A DNA stretch of 64,000 nucleotides, from the NCBI RefSeq assembly GCF_008014745.1, contig NZ_VPFD01000025.1, forward strand, positions 24,664-88,663, in the 5' to 3' direction. The stretch comes from Massilia arenae (GTDB lineage Bacteria; Pseudomonadota; Gammaproteobacteria; Burkholderiales; Burkholderiaceae_D). The notes beneath the pieces were generated by a model. That model saw nothing but the letters and a program-made list of their open reading frames with translations. It made no database searches and had not been told where the DNA came from. The number at the start of each line of letters is the position of its first letter. The stretch's first letter is position 1. The position numbers and the translations under genes were made by a program. Positions 51,895 through 59,983 of the stretch are shown here, in pieces.

Positions 51895-52785
51895 ATGGAC
51901 ACCCAACTTCTCGACGCCGTGCTGCGCCATGCGCAAGACAATGCCGATGCCGGCGGCATTGCCCGCACGCCCATTCCCGGCCTGATCACGATCTATTCGA
52001 CCGGCCGCACCGAGCTGAGTTACCAGATCCCGCGCCCCCTCGCCTGCCTGGTACTGCAGGGCAGCAAGCACGTGACGATGGGCAGCCAGTCGTTCACCTT
52101 CAATGCCGGCGATTCGCTGCTGATCATGGCCGACGTCCCGACCGTCAGCCAGATCACGCAAGCCAGTGCCGCCGTGCCTTACTGTGCGCTGGCACTGGAC
52201 CTGTCGCCCGAAGTCATCGCCGACCTGATGACGGAAATCGCGGTGGTGGAAGCGGGCGACGAGGCGCCGGTGCGCATCGAGCCCACCGAGGACCAGCTCG
52301 CGGACGTCACGCTGCGCCTGATGCGCATGCTCGAGCGGCCCGCATCGATTCCGGTGCTGAAAGGGGCATTGATCAGGGAATTTCATTACTGGCTGCTGGC
52401 CGGACGCCACGGCGCCGCGATCCGGCGCCTGGGGCTGCCGGACAGCCAGGTGCGGCGCATCGCGCGCGCGGTGGCTCTGTTGCGCACCAACTATGCCCAG
52501 CGCATGCCGGTGGAGCAGCTGGCGGCGCTGGCCGGCATGAGTCCCTCGTCCTTCCACCAGCACTTCCGCGCCGTGACCTCGCTCACGCCGCTGCAATTCC
52601 AGAAGCAGCTGCGCCTGATCGAGGCGCGGCGCCTGATGCTGGCCGAAGGCAAGAATGCGAGCAATGCCGCCCATGCGGTCGGCTACGAGAGCGTGCAGCA
52701 ATTTACGCGCGAATACGGGCGCATGTTCGGCATGCCCCCGGTGCGCGAAGTCACAGCCCAGGCCCGGCTGCACGCCGCGGCCTGA
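51895..52785 (+). CDS. AraC-family transcriptional regulator
   Basis: 296 aa from ATG 51895. N-terminal AraC_N-type cupin (PIPGLITIYSTGRTELSYQIPRPLACLVLQGSKHV) and two C-terminal HTH units (MPVEQLAALAGMSPSSFHQHFRAVTSLTPLQFQKQLRLIEARRLML; NASNAAHAVGYESVQQFTREYGRMFG). Likely regulates the divergent DJ-1 gene and perhaps the convergent SDR unit. The 180-bp shared gap would hold the operators. Confidence 0.92.
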   Translation: MDTQLLDAVLRHAQDNADAGGIARTPIPGLITIYSTGRTELSYQIPRPLACLVLQGSKHVTMGSQSFTFNAGDSLLIMADVPTVSQITQASAAVPYCALALDLSPEVIADLMTEIAVVEAGDEAPVRIEPTEDQLADVTLRLMRMLERPASIPVLKGALIREFHYWLLAGRHGAAIRRLGLPDSQVRRIARAVALLRTNYAQRMPVEQLAALAGMSPSSFHQHFRAVTSLTPLQFQKQLRLIEARRLMLAEGKNASNAAHAVGYESVQQFTREYGRMFGMPPVREVTAQARLHAAA

Positions 52786-52789
52786 GCCC

Positions 52790-53254
52790 CTACTCGAAGC
52801 GCCGGTGCAGGCGCATCAGGGCCGTGCCCAGCGCGCTCTCGCGCATGAAGGCGGCGATGGCGGCCACCAGCAGGCACAGGCCCACGCCGCCGGCGCCGAC
52901 CATGACCCGGGCCGCCGCCTCGCCCCAGCCGGGGTGGCCCGCCGCGATGAAGGCGCCGAGCAGCGCGGCAAAGGTGGTCAGCCCGAACAGGCCGACCGTC
53001 GCATACAGCAGGTTAAGGCCACCGAGCAGCAGCGCGATCCTGCGCTCAACCAGCTGCGCCGCCAGCGCGGTGTCGGCATACAGCTGCGCGAACCGGTCAT
53101 CGCCGGCCGCCAGCGAGGCGCGGAATTCGCGCAGATGGGTGATCGCCAGGCTGTAGCGGATGGCGGCGCCGTTCTGCATGATGGCGCAGGCATTGGTCAG
53201 GATCGCGGGCCCGGCGATAAAGGACAGGGGCAGGAAAGGATTGTCGGGGGTCAT
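52790..53254 (-). CDS. DUF2721 family small membrane protein
   Basis: 154 aa, ATG 53254. Helices near 8-28 (LSFIAGPAILTNACAIMQNGAA), 75-100 (RRIALLLGGLNLLYATVGLFGLTTFAALLGAFI) and 115-138. Resembles DUF2721 membrane proteins; no enzymatic motif. Downstream of the SDR gene (56 bp) and convergent with the AraC gene (4 bp between stops). Confidence 0.65.
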   Translation of the reverse strand: MTPDNPFLPLSFIAGPAILTNACAIMQNGAAIRYSLAITHLREFRASLAAGDDRFAQLYADTALAAQLVERRIALLLGGLNLLYATVGLFGLTTFAALLGAFIAAGHPGWGEAAARVMVGAGGVGLCLLVAAIAAFMRESALGTALMRLHRRFE

Positions 53255-53310
53255 GGCAGTCTTCTCGCGTCGTGTAATGAGCGGCCGGGGCGGGCGCCCC
53301 GGCCCGGCAT

Positions 53311-54066
53311 TCAGATGACCTGGCCGCCCGAGACCTCGATGCGCTGGCCGGTGATCCAGCGATTGTCCTCGCCCAGCAGGCTGGCGATCATGGGGCCGAT
53401 ATCGTCCGGCACGCCGACCCGGCCGAGGGCGATCATGCCGGCGAAGGCGGCGTTCATGTCCGGCGTGTCGCGCACCGCGCCGCCCAGGAAATCGGTCTCG
53501 ATCGCGCCCGGCGCCACCGTATTGACCGCAATGCCGCGGCTTCCCAGCTCCCGCGCCAGGTAGACGCTCAGGATCTCGACCGCCCCCTTGACCGCCGCAT
53601 AGGCGCCGAATCCCGGATAGGACACGCGCGTCAGCCCGGTCGACAGGTTGACGATGCGCCCGCCGTCGGCCAGCAGCGGCAGCAGCGCCTGGGTCAGGAA
53701 GAACACGCCCTTGAAGTGGACGTCCACCAGGCGGTCGAACTGGGCCTGGGTGGTATCCTCGATCAGCGCCGCGTCGCCATGGCCGGCGTTGTTGACCAGG
53801 TGGTCGAAACTGTCGCGGCCCCAGGTCTGCCCCAGCGCGGCGCGCAGGTGTTCGACGAACAGTGGAAAGCCCGCGACGTCGCCGACGTCGAGCCGCAGCG
53901 CCAGCGCCTGGCGGCCCATGGCGCGGATCTGGTCGACCACGGCCTGGGCTTCCTGTTCCCGGCTTTGATAGGTGACGATGACGTCGCCGCCCTTCTTCGC
54001 GATGTGCAGCGCGGTGTTGCGGCCCAGGCCGCGGCTGGCGCCGGTGACGAGTGCGATCTTGTTCAT
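53311..54066 (-). CDS. Short-chain dehydrogenase/reductase
   Basis: 251 aa, classical SDR: TGASRGLG (8-15), NNAG (92-95), catalytic Ser 142, Tyr 156 and Lys 160 (YAAVK). NAD(P)-dependent oxidoreductase of unknown substrate, FabG-like in length. The AraC, DJ-1 and SDR grouping is often seen in beta- and gammaproteobacteria and suggests aldehyde or xenobiotic handling (inference). Confidence 0.93.
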   Translation of the reverse strand: MNKIALVTGASRGLGRNTALHIAKKGGDVIVTYQSREQEAQAVVDQIRAMGRQALALRLDVGDVAGFPLFVEHLRAALGQTWGRDSFDHLVNNAGHGDAALIEDTTQAQFDRLVDVHFKGVFFLTQALLPLLADGGRIVNLSTGLTRVSYPGFGAYAAVKGAVEILSVYLARELGSRGIAVNTVAPGAIETDFLGGAVRDTPDMNAAFAGMIALGRVGVPDDIGPMIASLLGEDNRWITGQRIEVSGGQVI

Positions 54067-54260
54067 GGTGTGCTCCTTCAGGTGAAGTGGAAGAGCACCC
54101 AGTATCGGGTTGGCGCATGCTCTCCCGTTGCCGGAAGCTGGTTCGTTTTTGCCTGATCCTCCAAATCCTCAAATGTGACATTCCATGGTTTGGGCTGAGC
54201 GTAAGTACGTACATCCCCCTATGAAAAATGTTGAAATTCGCGCGCCCCAGCCCCATGTAC

Positions 54261-54289
54261 AATTGATCAATTACCGCCTATATTGGCGG
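54261..54289. promoter_or_regulatory. Two adjacent palindromes upstream of the Ter operon
   Basis: AATTGATCAATT (54261-54272, perfect 12 bp) and CCGCC-TATATT-GGCGG (54274-54289). TATATT could double as a -10 box. They lie about 70-95 bp before the TerD start and look like operator sites. No firm -35 was found. Confidence 0.45.
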
Positions 54290-54355
54290 ATGCAATCCCG
54301 ATGGCGACAGCTACATCGCCGTCCATCTCATCCCTCAACGGAAAAAGGAGTTCGC

Positions 54356-54931
54356 ATGGCAATCAGTCTGCAAAAAGGCGGCAACGTCAACCTGAGCAAG
54401 GAAGCACCGGGCCTGACCAAGGTCATCATCGGCCTGGGCTGGGATCCACGCTCGACCGACGGTTCCGCCTTCGACCTGGACGGTAGCGCTTTCATGCTCA
54501 AGACCGACGCCAAGGTACGTGGCGATACCGACTTCATCTTCTACAACAACCTGAAATCGACCGACGGCTCGGTGACCCACGCCGGCGACAACACCGACGG
54601 CCAGGGCGATGGCGACGACGAAAAGCTGACGATCGACCTGGCGCGCGTGCCGGCCGACATCGACAAGGTCTCGTTCTGCGTCACCATCCACGACGCCGAT
54701 GCGCGCCGCCAGAACTTCGGCCAGGTGGGCAAGGCCTATATCCGCTGCCTGAACGCCGCCGGCGAAGCCGAGATCGCGCGCTACGACCTGTCCGAGGACA
54801 GCTCGACCGAAACCGCGATGATCTTCGGTGAGCTGTACCGCGCCGGCAGCGAATGGAAGTTCCGTGCCGTCGGCCAGGGCTTCAAGGGCGGCCTCGGTCC
54901 GCTGGCACGCTCGTTCGGCGTCAACGTCTAA
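54356..54931 (+). CDS. terD: TerD-family protein
   Basis: 191 aa from ATG 54356, with AAGGAG upstream. MAISLQKGGNVNLSKEAPGL, GLGWDPRSTDGSAFDLDGSAFML and GDNTDGQGDGDDEKLTIDL are TerD signatures; the acidic loops are calcium-binding in the family. C-terminal RAVGQGFKGGLGPLARSFGV. First gene of a seven-gene Ter-type operon, with about 100 bp before the ATP-grasp gene. Confidence 0.95.
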   Translation: MAISLQKGGNVNLSKEAPGLTKVIIGLGWDPRSTDGSAFDLDGSAFMLKTDAKVRGDTDFIFYNNLKSTDGSVTHAGDNTDGQGDGDDEKLTIDLARVPADIDKVSFCVTIHDADARRQNFGQVGKAYIRCLNAAGEAEIARYDLSEDSSTETAMIFGELYRAGSEWKFRAVGQGFKGGLGPLARSFGVNV

Positions 54932-55030
54932 GAATCACACAGGGAGCTTCCCTTCCCTGACGGTCCGCGCCGCCCGGCGCGGACCCTGCAACGCCACGCC
55001 AGTGGCCGATCACCCATCAAGAGAGCCCAC

Positions 55031-56050
55031 ATGCGCGTCTGGTACAACAGGACGTTTTCGTCCGTGAATGCGGCGATCAAGCTGATCCGCGAGGCCGATA
55101 CCGAAGGCCGTTTCACCATCGTCCACAGCAACGCCAACCGCCATGCGCCGGCCGCGCGCCTGGCCCATGAATTCCACGTCGAGCCCACCGGCCTGAAAGG
55201 CGACGCCTACGTCGACTGGTGCCTCACGTTCTGCCGCGACCAAAAAATCGACATCTTCGTGCCGGGCCGCGAAGCCACCGTGCTGGCCGCCGAACATGCG
55301 CGCTTCGATGACGTCGGCACCCGCGTGCTCAGCGCCGCCCCGCCGGCGCAACTGAAACGCATCCACGACAAGGCCGATTTCTATGCCGCGACGGTGCTGC
55401 CGGATGCGCCGGTGGCGGCCTTTTGCCCCTTCGAGACCCTGGAGCAGTTCGACACCGCCTATGCCGAACTGCGCCCGCAGCATGCGAAGCTGTGCGTCAA
55501 GCCGGCGCATGGCATCTATGGCCTTGGCTTCGCCATCATCGACGAAGAACGCAGCAGCGCCGCGCTCCTGATGAAAGGCGTCGAATACCATATCGGCTAC
55601 CAGGACCTGCGCCGCGGGCTGGGCGAACTGGACTCCTTCAACACCATGCTGCTGATGGAATTCCTGGACGGCCCCGAATACAGCGTCGACTGCGTGGGCG
55701 ACCATGGACGCCTGGTGGCGGCCGTGGTGCGCCGCAAGCTGCCGCAAGCCGGCAGCGGCCAGCTGATCGATATGCGCCAGGACATCCTGGATGCAACGAC
55801 GCGCCTGTGCGCCGACTACCAGTTGAATGGCGTGTTCAACGCCCAGTTCCGCGAAGGCGGCGGACGACCGCGCCTGCTGGAGATCAATCCGCGCATGTCG
55901 GGTGGAATCGGCATGGCCTGCCTGGCCGGCCCCAACCTCCCGTATATCGCGCTGCGCGGCTTTGCCGAAGGCTATGAGGGTCTCGAGATCCCCGCGCCGC
56001 GCCACGGCATGCGGGTGGCCGAAGTCAGCGTCGCGACGGAGCTGGCATGA
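55031..56050 (+). CDS. ATP-grasp ligase of the Ter biosynthetic operon
   Basis: 339 aa. ATP-grasp layout: N-terminal Rossmann-like part (FVPGREATVLAAEHARFDDVGTRVL), central ATP-binding region (LCVKPAHGIYGLGFAI; MLLMEFLDGPEYSVDCVG) and Mg-binding LLEINPRMSGGIGMA. Would join a carboxylate to an amine or similar nucleophile. Comparative work on Ter systems places such an enzyme in a nucleoside-like metabolite pathway; substrates are not known. Stop overlaps the next ATG. Confidence 0.88.
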   Translation: MRVWYNRTFSSVNAAIKLIREADTEGRFTIVHSNANRHAPAARLAHEFHVEPTGLKGDAYVDWCLTFCRDQKIDIFVPGREATVLAAEHARFDDVGTRVLSAAPPAQLKRIHDKADFYAATVLPDAPVAAFCPFETLEQFDTAYAELRPQHAKLCVKPAHGIYGLGFAIIDEERSSAALLMKGVEYHIGYQDLRRGLGELDSFNTMLLMEFLDGPEYSVDCVGDHGRLVAAVVRRKLPQAGSGQLIDMRQDILDATTRLCADYQLNGVFNAQFREGGGRPRLLEINPRMSGGIGMACLAGPNLPYIALRGFAEGYEGLEIPAPRHGMRVAEVSVATELA

Positions 56051-57234
56051 ACGCGCCGCTCCCGACGCCGGTCCAGCGTATCGAGCTCCCGACAGGAACG
56101 CTCGACCTGCGCATCGACAGCGGCGCATCCGAACTCGACGCCCTGCTCGGCTTTGCCGCGCGCGCCAACGCCAAGCGCGGCTTCCTGTTCCTCAGCAAGG
56201 TGCTGGGCAAGCATTGGCCGGCGCAGCCGATCGACATGCTGATGGTGCACGAGCGCCTGGCCGCGACCGTGCCGCAGTTCAAAGGCGCGGTGCAAGGCCC
56301 GGTGGTGTTCATCGCCATGGCGGAGACCGCGATCGGGCTGGGCCAGGGCGTGTTCGAAGCCTGGCTGCGCGCCCATCCGGGCCAGCAGGCGCTGTTCCTG
56401 CACACCACCCGCTACCGGGTCGGCGACGGCCCGCTGATCGAATTCGAGGAAGCGCACAGCCATGCACCGCGCCAGTTCCTGCACACGCCGGTCGATCCCG
56501 AGCTGCACGCTCTGCTGCTGGCCGCGCGCACCCTGGTGCTGGTCGACGACGAGGCCAGCACCGGCAATACCTTCGTCAACCTGGCCGCTGCCTGCCGTCG
56601 CCTGAATCCAGGCCTGGAGCGGGTACACCTGGCCACCATCACCAATTTCATGGGCCGCGCCGCGACCGGGCTGCTGGACACCCGCTTCGGCATGCCGACC
56701 ACCTGCGGCGCGCTGGTCGAGGGCGAATTCAGCTTCGCGCAAGGCCCCTTGCCGCCCGACCAGGGCGTGGCGCAGCGCTATGAAGAAGACGCCGACCGCG
56801 GCGCCAGCGCCGCCTTCGGCCGCCTCGGCACGGCGCGGGCATTGCGGGCGCCGGAGCAGCTGGCGGCGCGCCTGGCGCGTGAATTCGCCCCCGGCAGCCG
56901 GGTGCTGGTGCTGGGCACCGGTGAATTCATGCACGTCTCGACCCTGTTCGGCGCCGCCCTGCAGCGCCAGGGCGTCGACGTGGTGGTGCAGTCGACCACG
57001 CGCTCGCCGATCCTCACCTGGGGCGCGGTGGACCATGCCTTGACCTTCCCCGACAACTACGGCGAAGGCATTGCCAATTACCTGTACAACGTCGCGCCCG
57101 GCCAGTACGACCACGTGCTGGCCTGCCACGAGACCGCGTCCGGCCCCGCGCTGTTCCAGCTCGCCGGCCAGCTCAATGCGCGCCTGTTCCACTTCCAGTC
57201 CGAGGACCACGTTGAAGAAGTTCCTGTTCGCTGA
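56047..57234 (+). CDS. Phosphoribosyltransferase with C-terminal TRSP domain
   Basis: 395 aa. PRPP-binding motif VLVDDEASTGNT (164-175) in the N-terminal PRTase domain; the C-terminal TRSP domain is marked by TTRSP (317-321) and the GTGEFMHV block (290-297). In Ter clusters it is predicted to transfer ribose phosphate to a base-like acceptor. ATGA overlap with the ATP-grasp gene. Confidence 0.9.
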   Translation: MNAPLPTPVQRIELPTGTLDLRIDSGASELDALLGFAARANAKRGFLFLSKVLGKHWPAQPIDMLMVHERLAATVPQFKGAVQGPVVFIAMAETAIGLGQGVFEAWLRAHPGQQALFLHTTRYRVGDGPLIEFEEAHSHAPRQFLHTPVDPELHALLLAARTLVLVDDEASTGNTFVNLAAACRRLNPGLERVHLATITNFMGRAATGLLDTRFGMPTTCGALVEGEFSFAQGPLPPDQGVAQRYEEDADRGASAAFGRLGTARALRAPEQLAARLAREFAPGSRVLVLGTGEFMHVSTLFGAALQRQGVDVVVQSTTRSPILTWGAVDHALTFPDNYGEGIANYLYNVAPGQYDHVLACHETASGPALFQLAGQLNARLFHFQSEDHVEEVPVR

Positions 57235-57976
57235 CCTGGACGACACACTGTTCCAGACCTTCGGCAAATGCGGCGCGCACCGGGACATCCCGGACGCTTT
57301 GGCGCCGGCCGCCTATTACAAGGACGGCAGCATCTGCTCGTACACGACGCCGGCCCAGCGCTCCTTCCTGGCCCTGCTGCAGGACGGGATGACGATGATC
57401 CCGACCACCGCGCGCGACCTCGACGGCCTGCGCCGCGTGACCCTGCCGTTCGACAGCTACGCCGTCATCAATTACGGCGGCGTGGTGCTCGAGCCGGGCG
57501 GCGCGCTCGACCAGCCCTGGCTGGACGGCATGCGCACGGCCATGCACGCCGCCCTGCCCGGCCTCTTGGCGCTGGCCGCCCACATCGACAACCATGGCGC
57601 ACGCACCGGCTATGGCGGCCGCGCGCGCATGATCGAGGATTTCGGCACCCCGTTCTTTTTGGTGGTGAAGGATCCTGACAAACAGGCCGAGCGCCTGGCG
57701 CCGCTCGAGGAACACGTGGTGCGGCCCTGGATCGCCGACGGCGACCGCGACTACTTCATCCACCGCAACGGCAACAACCTGGCCATCTTGCCGAAGGCGC
57801 TGAACAAGGCCAACGCGGTGGCCCACATCACCGCGCGTCTGAAGGAAGAACACGGCGAGATCGTCACCTTCGGCATGGGCGACAGCCGCTCGGACGCGCG
57901 CTTCATGGCCGCCTGCGACTACGCCATCATCCCGCGCGGCACCCAGCTCGCCGGCATCACCGTGGGGGCGCTGTGA
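57212..57976 (+). CDS. HAD-superfamily phosphatase of the Ter operon
   Basis: 254 aa from TTG 57212 with GAGGA five bases upstream; the start lies 23 bp inside the PRTase gene. Catalytic D8-L-D10 in FADLDDTLFQTF, then TTARDLDGLRRV, and motif IV GMGDSRSDARF. Probably dephosphorylates the phosphoribosyl product. No ATG gives a full HAD motif I, so the TTG start is favoured. Confidence 0.88.
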   Translation: MKKFLFADLDDTLFQTFGKCGAHRDIPDALAPAAYYKDGSICSYTTPAQRSFLALLQDGMTMIPTTARDLDGLRRVTLPFDSYAVINYGGVVLEPGGALDQPWLDGMRTAMHAALPGLLALAAHIDNHGARTGYGGRARMIEDFGTPFFLVVKDPDKQAERLAPLEEHVVRPWIADGDRDYFIHRNGNNLAILPKALNKANAVAHITARLKEEHGEIVTFGMGDSRSDARFMAACDYAIIPRGTQLAGITVGAL

Positions 57977-59076
57977 GCGGCTGGGAAGACTTCTCCGGCA
58001 GCTACCGCAAGGGCGAGGTCAGCTTCCTGCTGCGCCGCCTGCCGCAGGAAGGCTTCGTCGACGTCGCCGAGAAGGAGGCGCTGATCCAGAGCGGCCGGCG
58101 CCACTACAGCCAGATGCTGTCGCCCGAGTCGATGCCGTCCGAACGCTATATGCGGCTGTTCGACGAGGCCTGCCGCGCCAACAATGCGCGCATGGCGCGC
58201 GACTGCCTGCGCCTTGCCCGCCTGATCGCCGCGCGCCCGCTGCACCGGCTGGCGCTGGTGTCGCTGGCGCGCGCCGGCACCCCGGTCGGCGTGGTGGTCG
58301 CCCGCCTGCTGCGCGAGCTGTTCGGACGCGACGCCGTGCACTACTCGGTGTCGATCGTGCGCGACCGCGGCATCGACGCCGCCGCCCTGCGCCACATCCT
58401 GGCGCATGGGCACCAGCCCGATTCCATCGTCTTTCTCGACGGCTGGACCGGCAAGGGCGTGATCGCGCGCGAGCTGGCCAGCTCGGTCGAGGTGTTCAAC
58501 GTGCGCCACGGCACCCATATCGACCCCGGCCTGCACGTGCTGTCCGACCTGGCCGGCGCCGCCGCCTGCGCGGCCTCGTGCGACGACTACCTGATCCCGT
58601 CGAGCATCCTCAACGCCACGGTGTCGGGCCTGGTGAGCCGCACCGTCATGAGCGAGGACATGCGCGCCGACGACTTCCACGGCTGCGTATTTTATGAGCA
58701 GTTCGCGCAGGCGGACCGCTCGCAGGTGTTCGCCGACGAGCTGGTGGGACTGGCGCTGGCGTTGGCGCAATCCGACACGCTGCCGCGCGCGGAACCGATC
58801 GACGCCGCGGCGGCGCGCGAGCGCTCCCAAACCTATATCGGCGCGGCGATGCGGCGCTACGGCGTCGCCGACGTCAACCTGGTCAAGCCCGGCATCGGCG
58901 AAGCCACGCGCGTGCTGCTGCGCCGCGTGCCGCGCCTGGTCGTGCTGCGCGACCCAGGCGCCACCGAGGTGGCGCACCTGGCCGTGCTGGCCGAAGAAAA
59001 ACAGGTGCCGGTCGAGATCGACCCGCACCTTCCCTATCACGCAGTATCCCTGATCAGGAGTGCATCGGATGGCTAA
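57973..59076 (+). CDS. StiP-family protein (cysteine protease StiP / PRTase-like)
   Basis: 367 aa from GTG 57973 (GTGA overlap). Conserved blocks SLARAGTPVGVVVARLLRELFG, VFLDGWTGKGVIARELA and SDLAGAAACAASCDDYLIPSSILNATVSGLVSRT. The family carries a StiP/PRTase-like label; actual chemistry is uncertain, and the fold may be phosphoribosyltransferase-like. Always seen with TerD-type genes and the other operon enzymes. Confidence 0.85.
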   Translation: MSGWEDFSGSYRKGEVSFLLRRLPQEGFVDVAEKEALIQSGRRHYSQMLSPESMPSERYMRLFDEACRANNARMARDCLRLARLIAARPLHRLALVSLARAGTPVGVVVARLLRELFGRDAVHYSVSIVRDRGIDAAALRHILAHGHQPDSIVFLDGWTGKGVIARELASSVEVFNVRHGTHIDPGLHVLSDLAGAAACAASCDDYLIPSSILNATVSGLVSRTVMSEDMRADDFHGCVFYEQFAQADRSQVFADELVGLALALAQSDTLPRAEPIDAAAARERSQTYIGAAMRRYGVADVNLVKPGIGEATRVLLRRVPRLVVLRDPGATEVAHLAVLAEEKQVPVEIDPHLPYHAVSLIRSASDG

Positions 59077-59983
59077 ATCACTGGGCGCGTCGCTGTACGT
59101 GCCGGCCAATCACAAGAACCTGACCGCGATCGCCAACGGCGATCGCCTGCCGCACGCGCGCTCGCTGATCTTCTGCACCGAGGATTCGATCGCCGACCGG
59201 GAACTCTCCTGGTCGCTGTTCAACCTGTCGGTGGTGCTGGCGAACATGCGCCTGGACGTGGCGGCCGACCGCTTCGTGCGGGTGCGCAATCCCGAAGTGC
59301 TGGCGCGCGTGCTGGCCATGCCGGGCGCCGAGAAGCTGACCGGCTTCGTGCTGCCCAAGATCACGCGCCACAATTTCGACAGCTATTACAAGCTGGTGCG
59401 CCACACCGAACACGTCTTGATGCCGACGCTGGAGACGGCCGAGGCCTTCGACGACGGCGAGATGCAAGGCCTGCGCGCCGCGCTGGAGGCGCCGGGCGTG
59501 CGCCACCGCATCCTGGCGCTGCGCATCGGCGGCAACGACCTGCTGGCCCTGCTCGGCCTGCGCCGCCCGCGCGGCATGACCTTGTACCGCACGCCGCTCG
59601 GCCCGGTGATTTCGCGCCTGGTGACGACCTTCCGTCCCTACGGCTTCATGCTGACGGCGCCGGTGTTCGAATACCTAGACCTGCCCGAACTGCTGGACCA
59701 GGAAGTGATCGAAGACCTGGCCCACGGCATGGTCGGCAAGACCGCGATCCACCCGACCCAGATCGCGGCGATCGAGCAGCACTTCAAGGTGACGCCGCAA
59801 GACCTGGCGGTGGCGCGCGCCATCCTCGACGCCTCGAGCCCGGCGGTGTTCCGCATGGACGACGCGATGCAGGAAGTCGCCACCCACCGCGCCTGGGCCG
59901 AGCGCACCCTCGAACAATCCCGCCTGTTCGGCTCGCGCGCCGAACTGGGCCACAAACCATTCCTGGAAGGAGAACCCTCATGA
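59069..59983 (+). CDS. HpcH/HpaI (CitE-like) aldolase/lyase of the Ter operon
   Basis: 304 aa from ATG 59069, AGGAG eight bases upstream. TIM-barrel lyase: SLYVPANHKNLTAIANGD, IFCTEDSI, FVRVRNPEVLARVL, FVLPKI, VLMPTLETAEAF, RIGGNDLLALLGLRRPRG, MVGKTAIHPTQIAAIEQHF. Mg-dependent C-C lyase or aldolase family; here part of the metabolite pathway. Overlaps both neighbours by a few bases. Confidence 0.88.
   Translation: MAKSLGASLYVPANHKNLTAIANGDRLPHARSLIFCTEDSIADRELSWSLFNLSVVLANMRLDVAADRFVRVRNPEVLARVLAMPGAEKLTGFVLPKITRHNFDSYYKLVRHTEHVLMPTLETAEAFDDGEMQGLRAALEAPGVRHRILALRIGGNDLLALLGLRRPRGMTLYRTPLGPVISRLVTTFRPYGFMLTAPVFEYLDLPELLDQEVIEDLAHGMVGKTAIHPTQIAAIEQHFKVTPQDLAVARAILDASSPAVFRMDDAMQEVATHRAWAERTLEQSRLFGSRAELGHKPFLEGEPS

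Noticed and set aside
54201..54263. TTGAAA/TACAAT as a promoter of the Ter operon
   Set aside because: Spacer is 21 bp, too long for a standard sigma-70 promoter.
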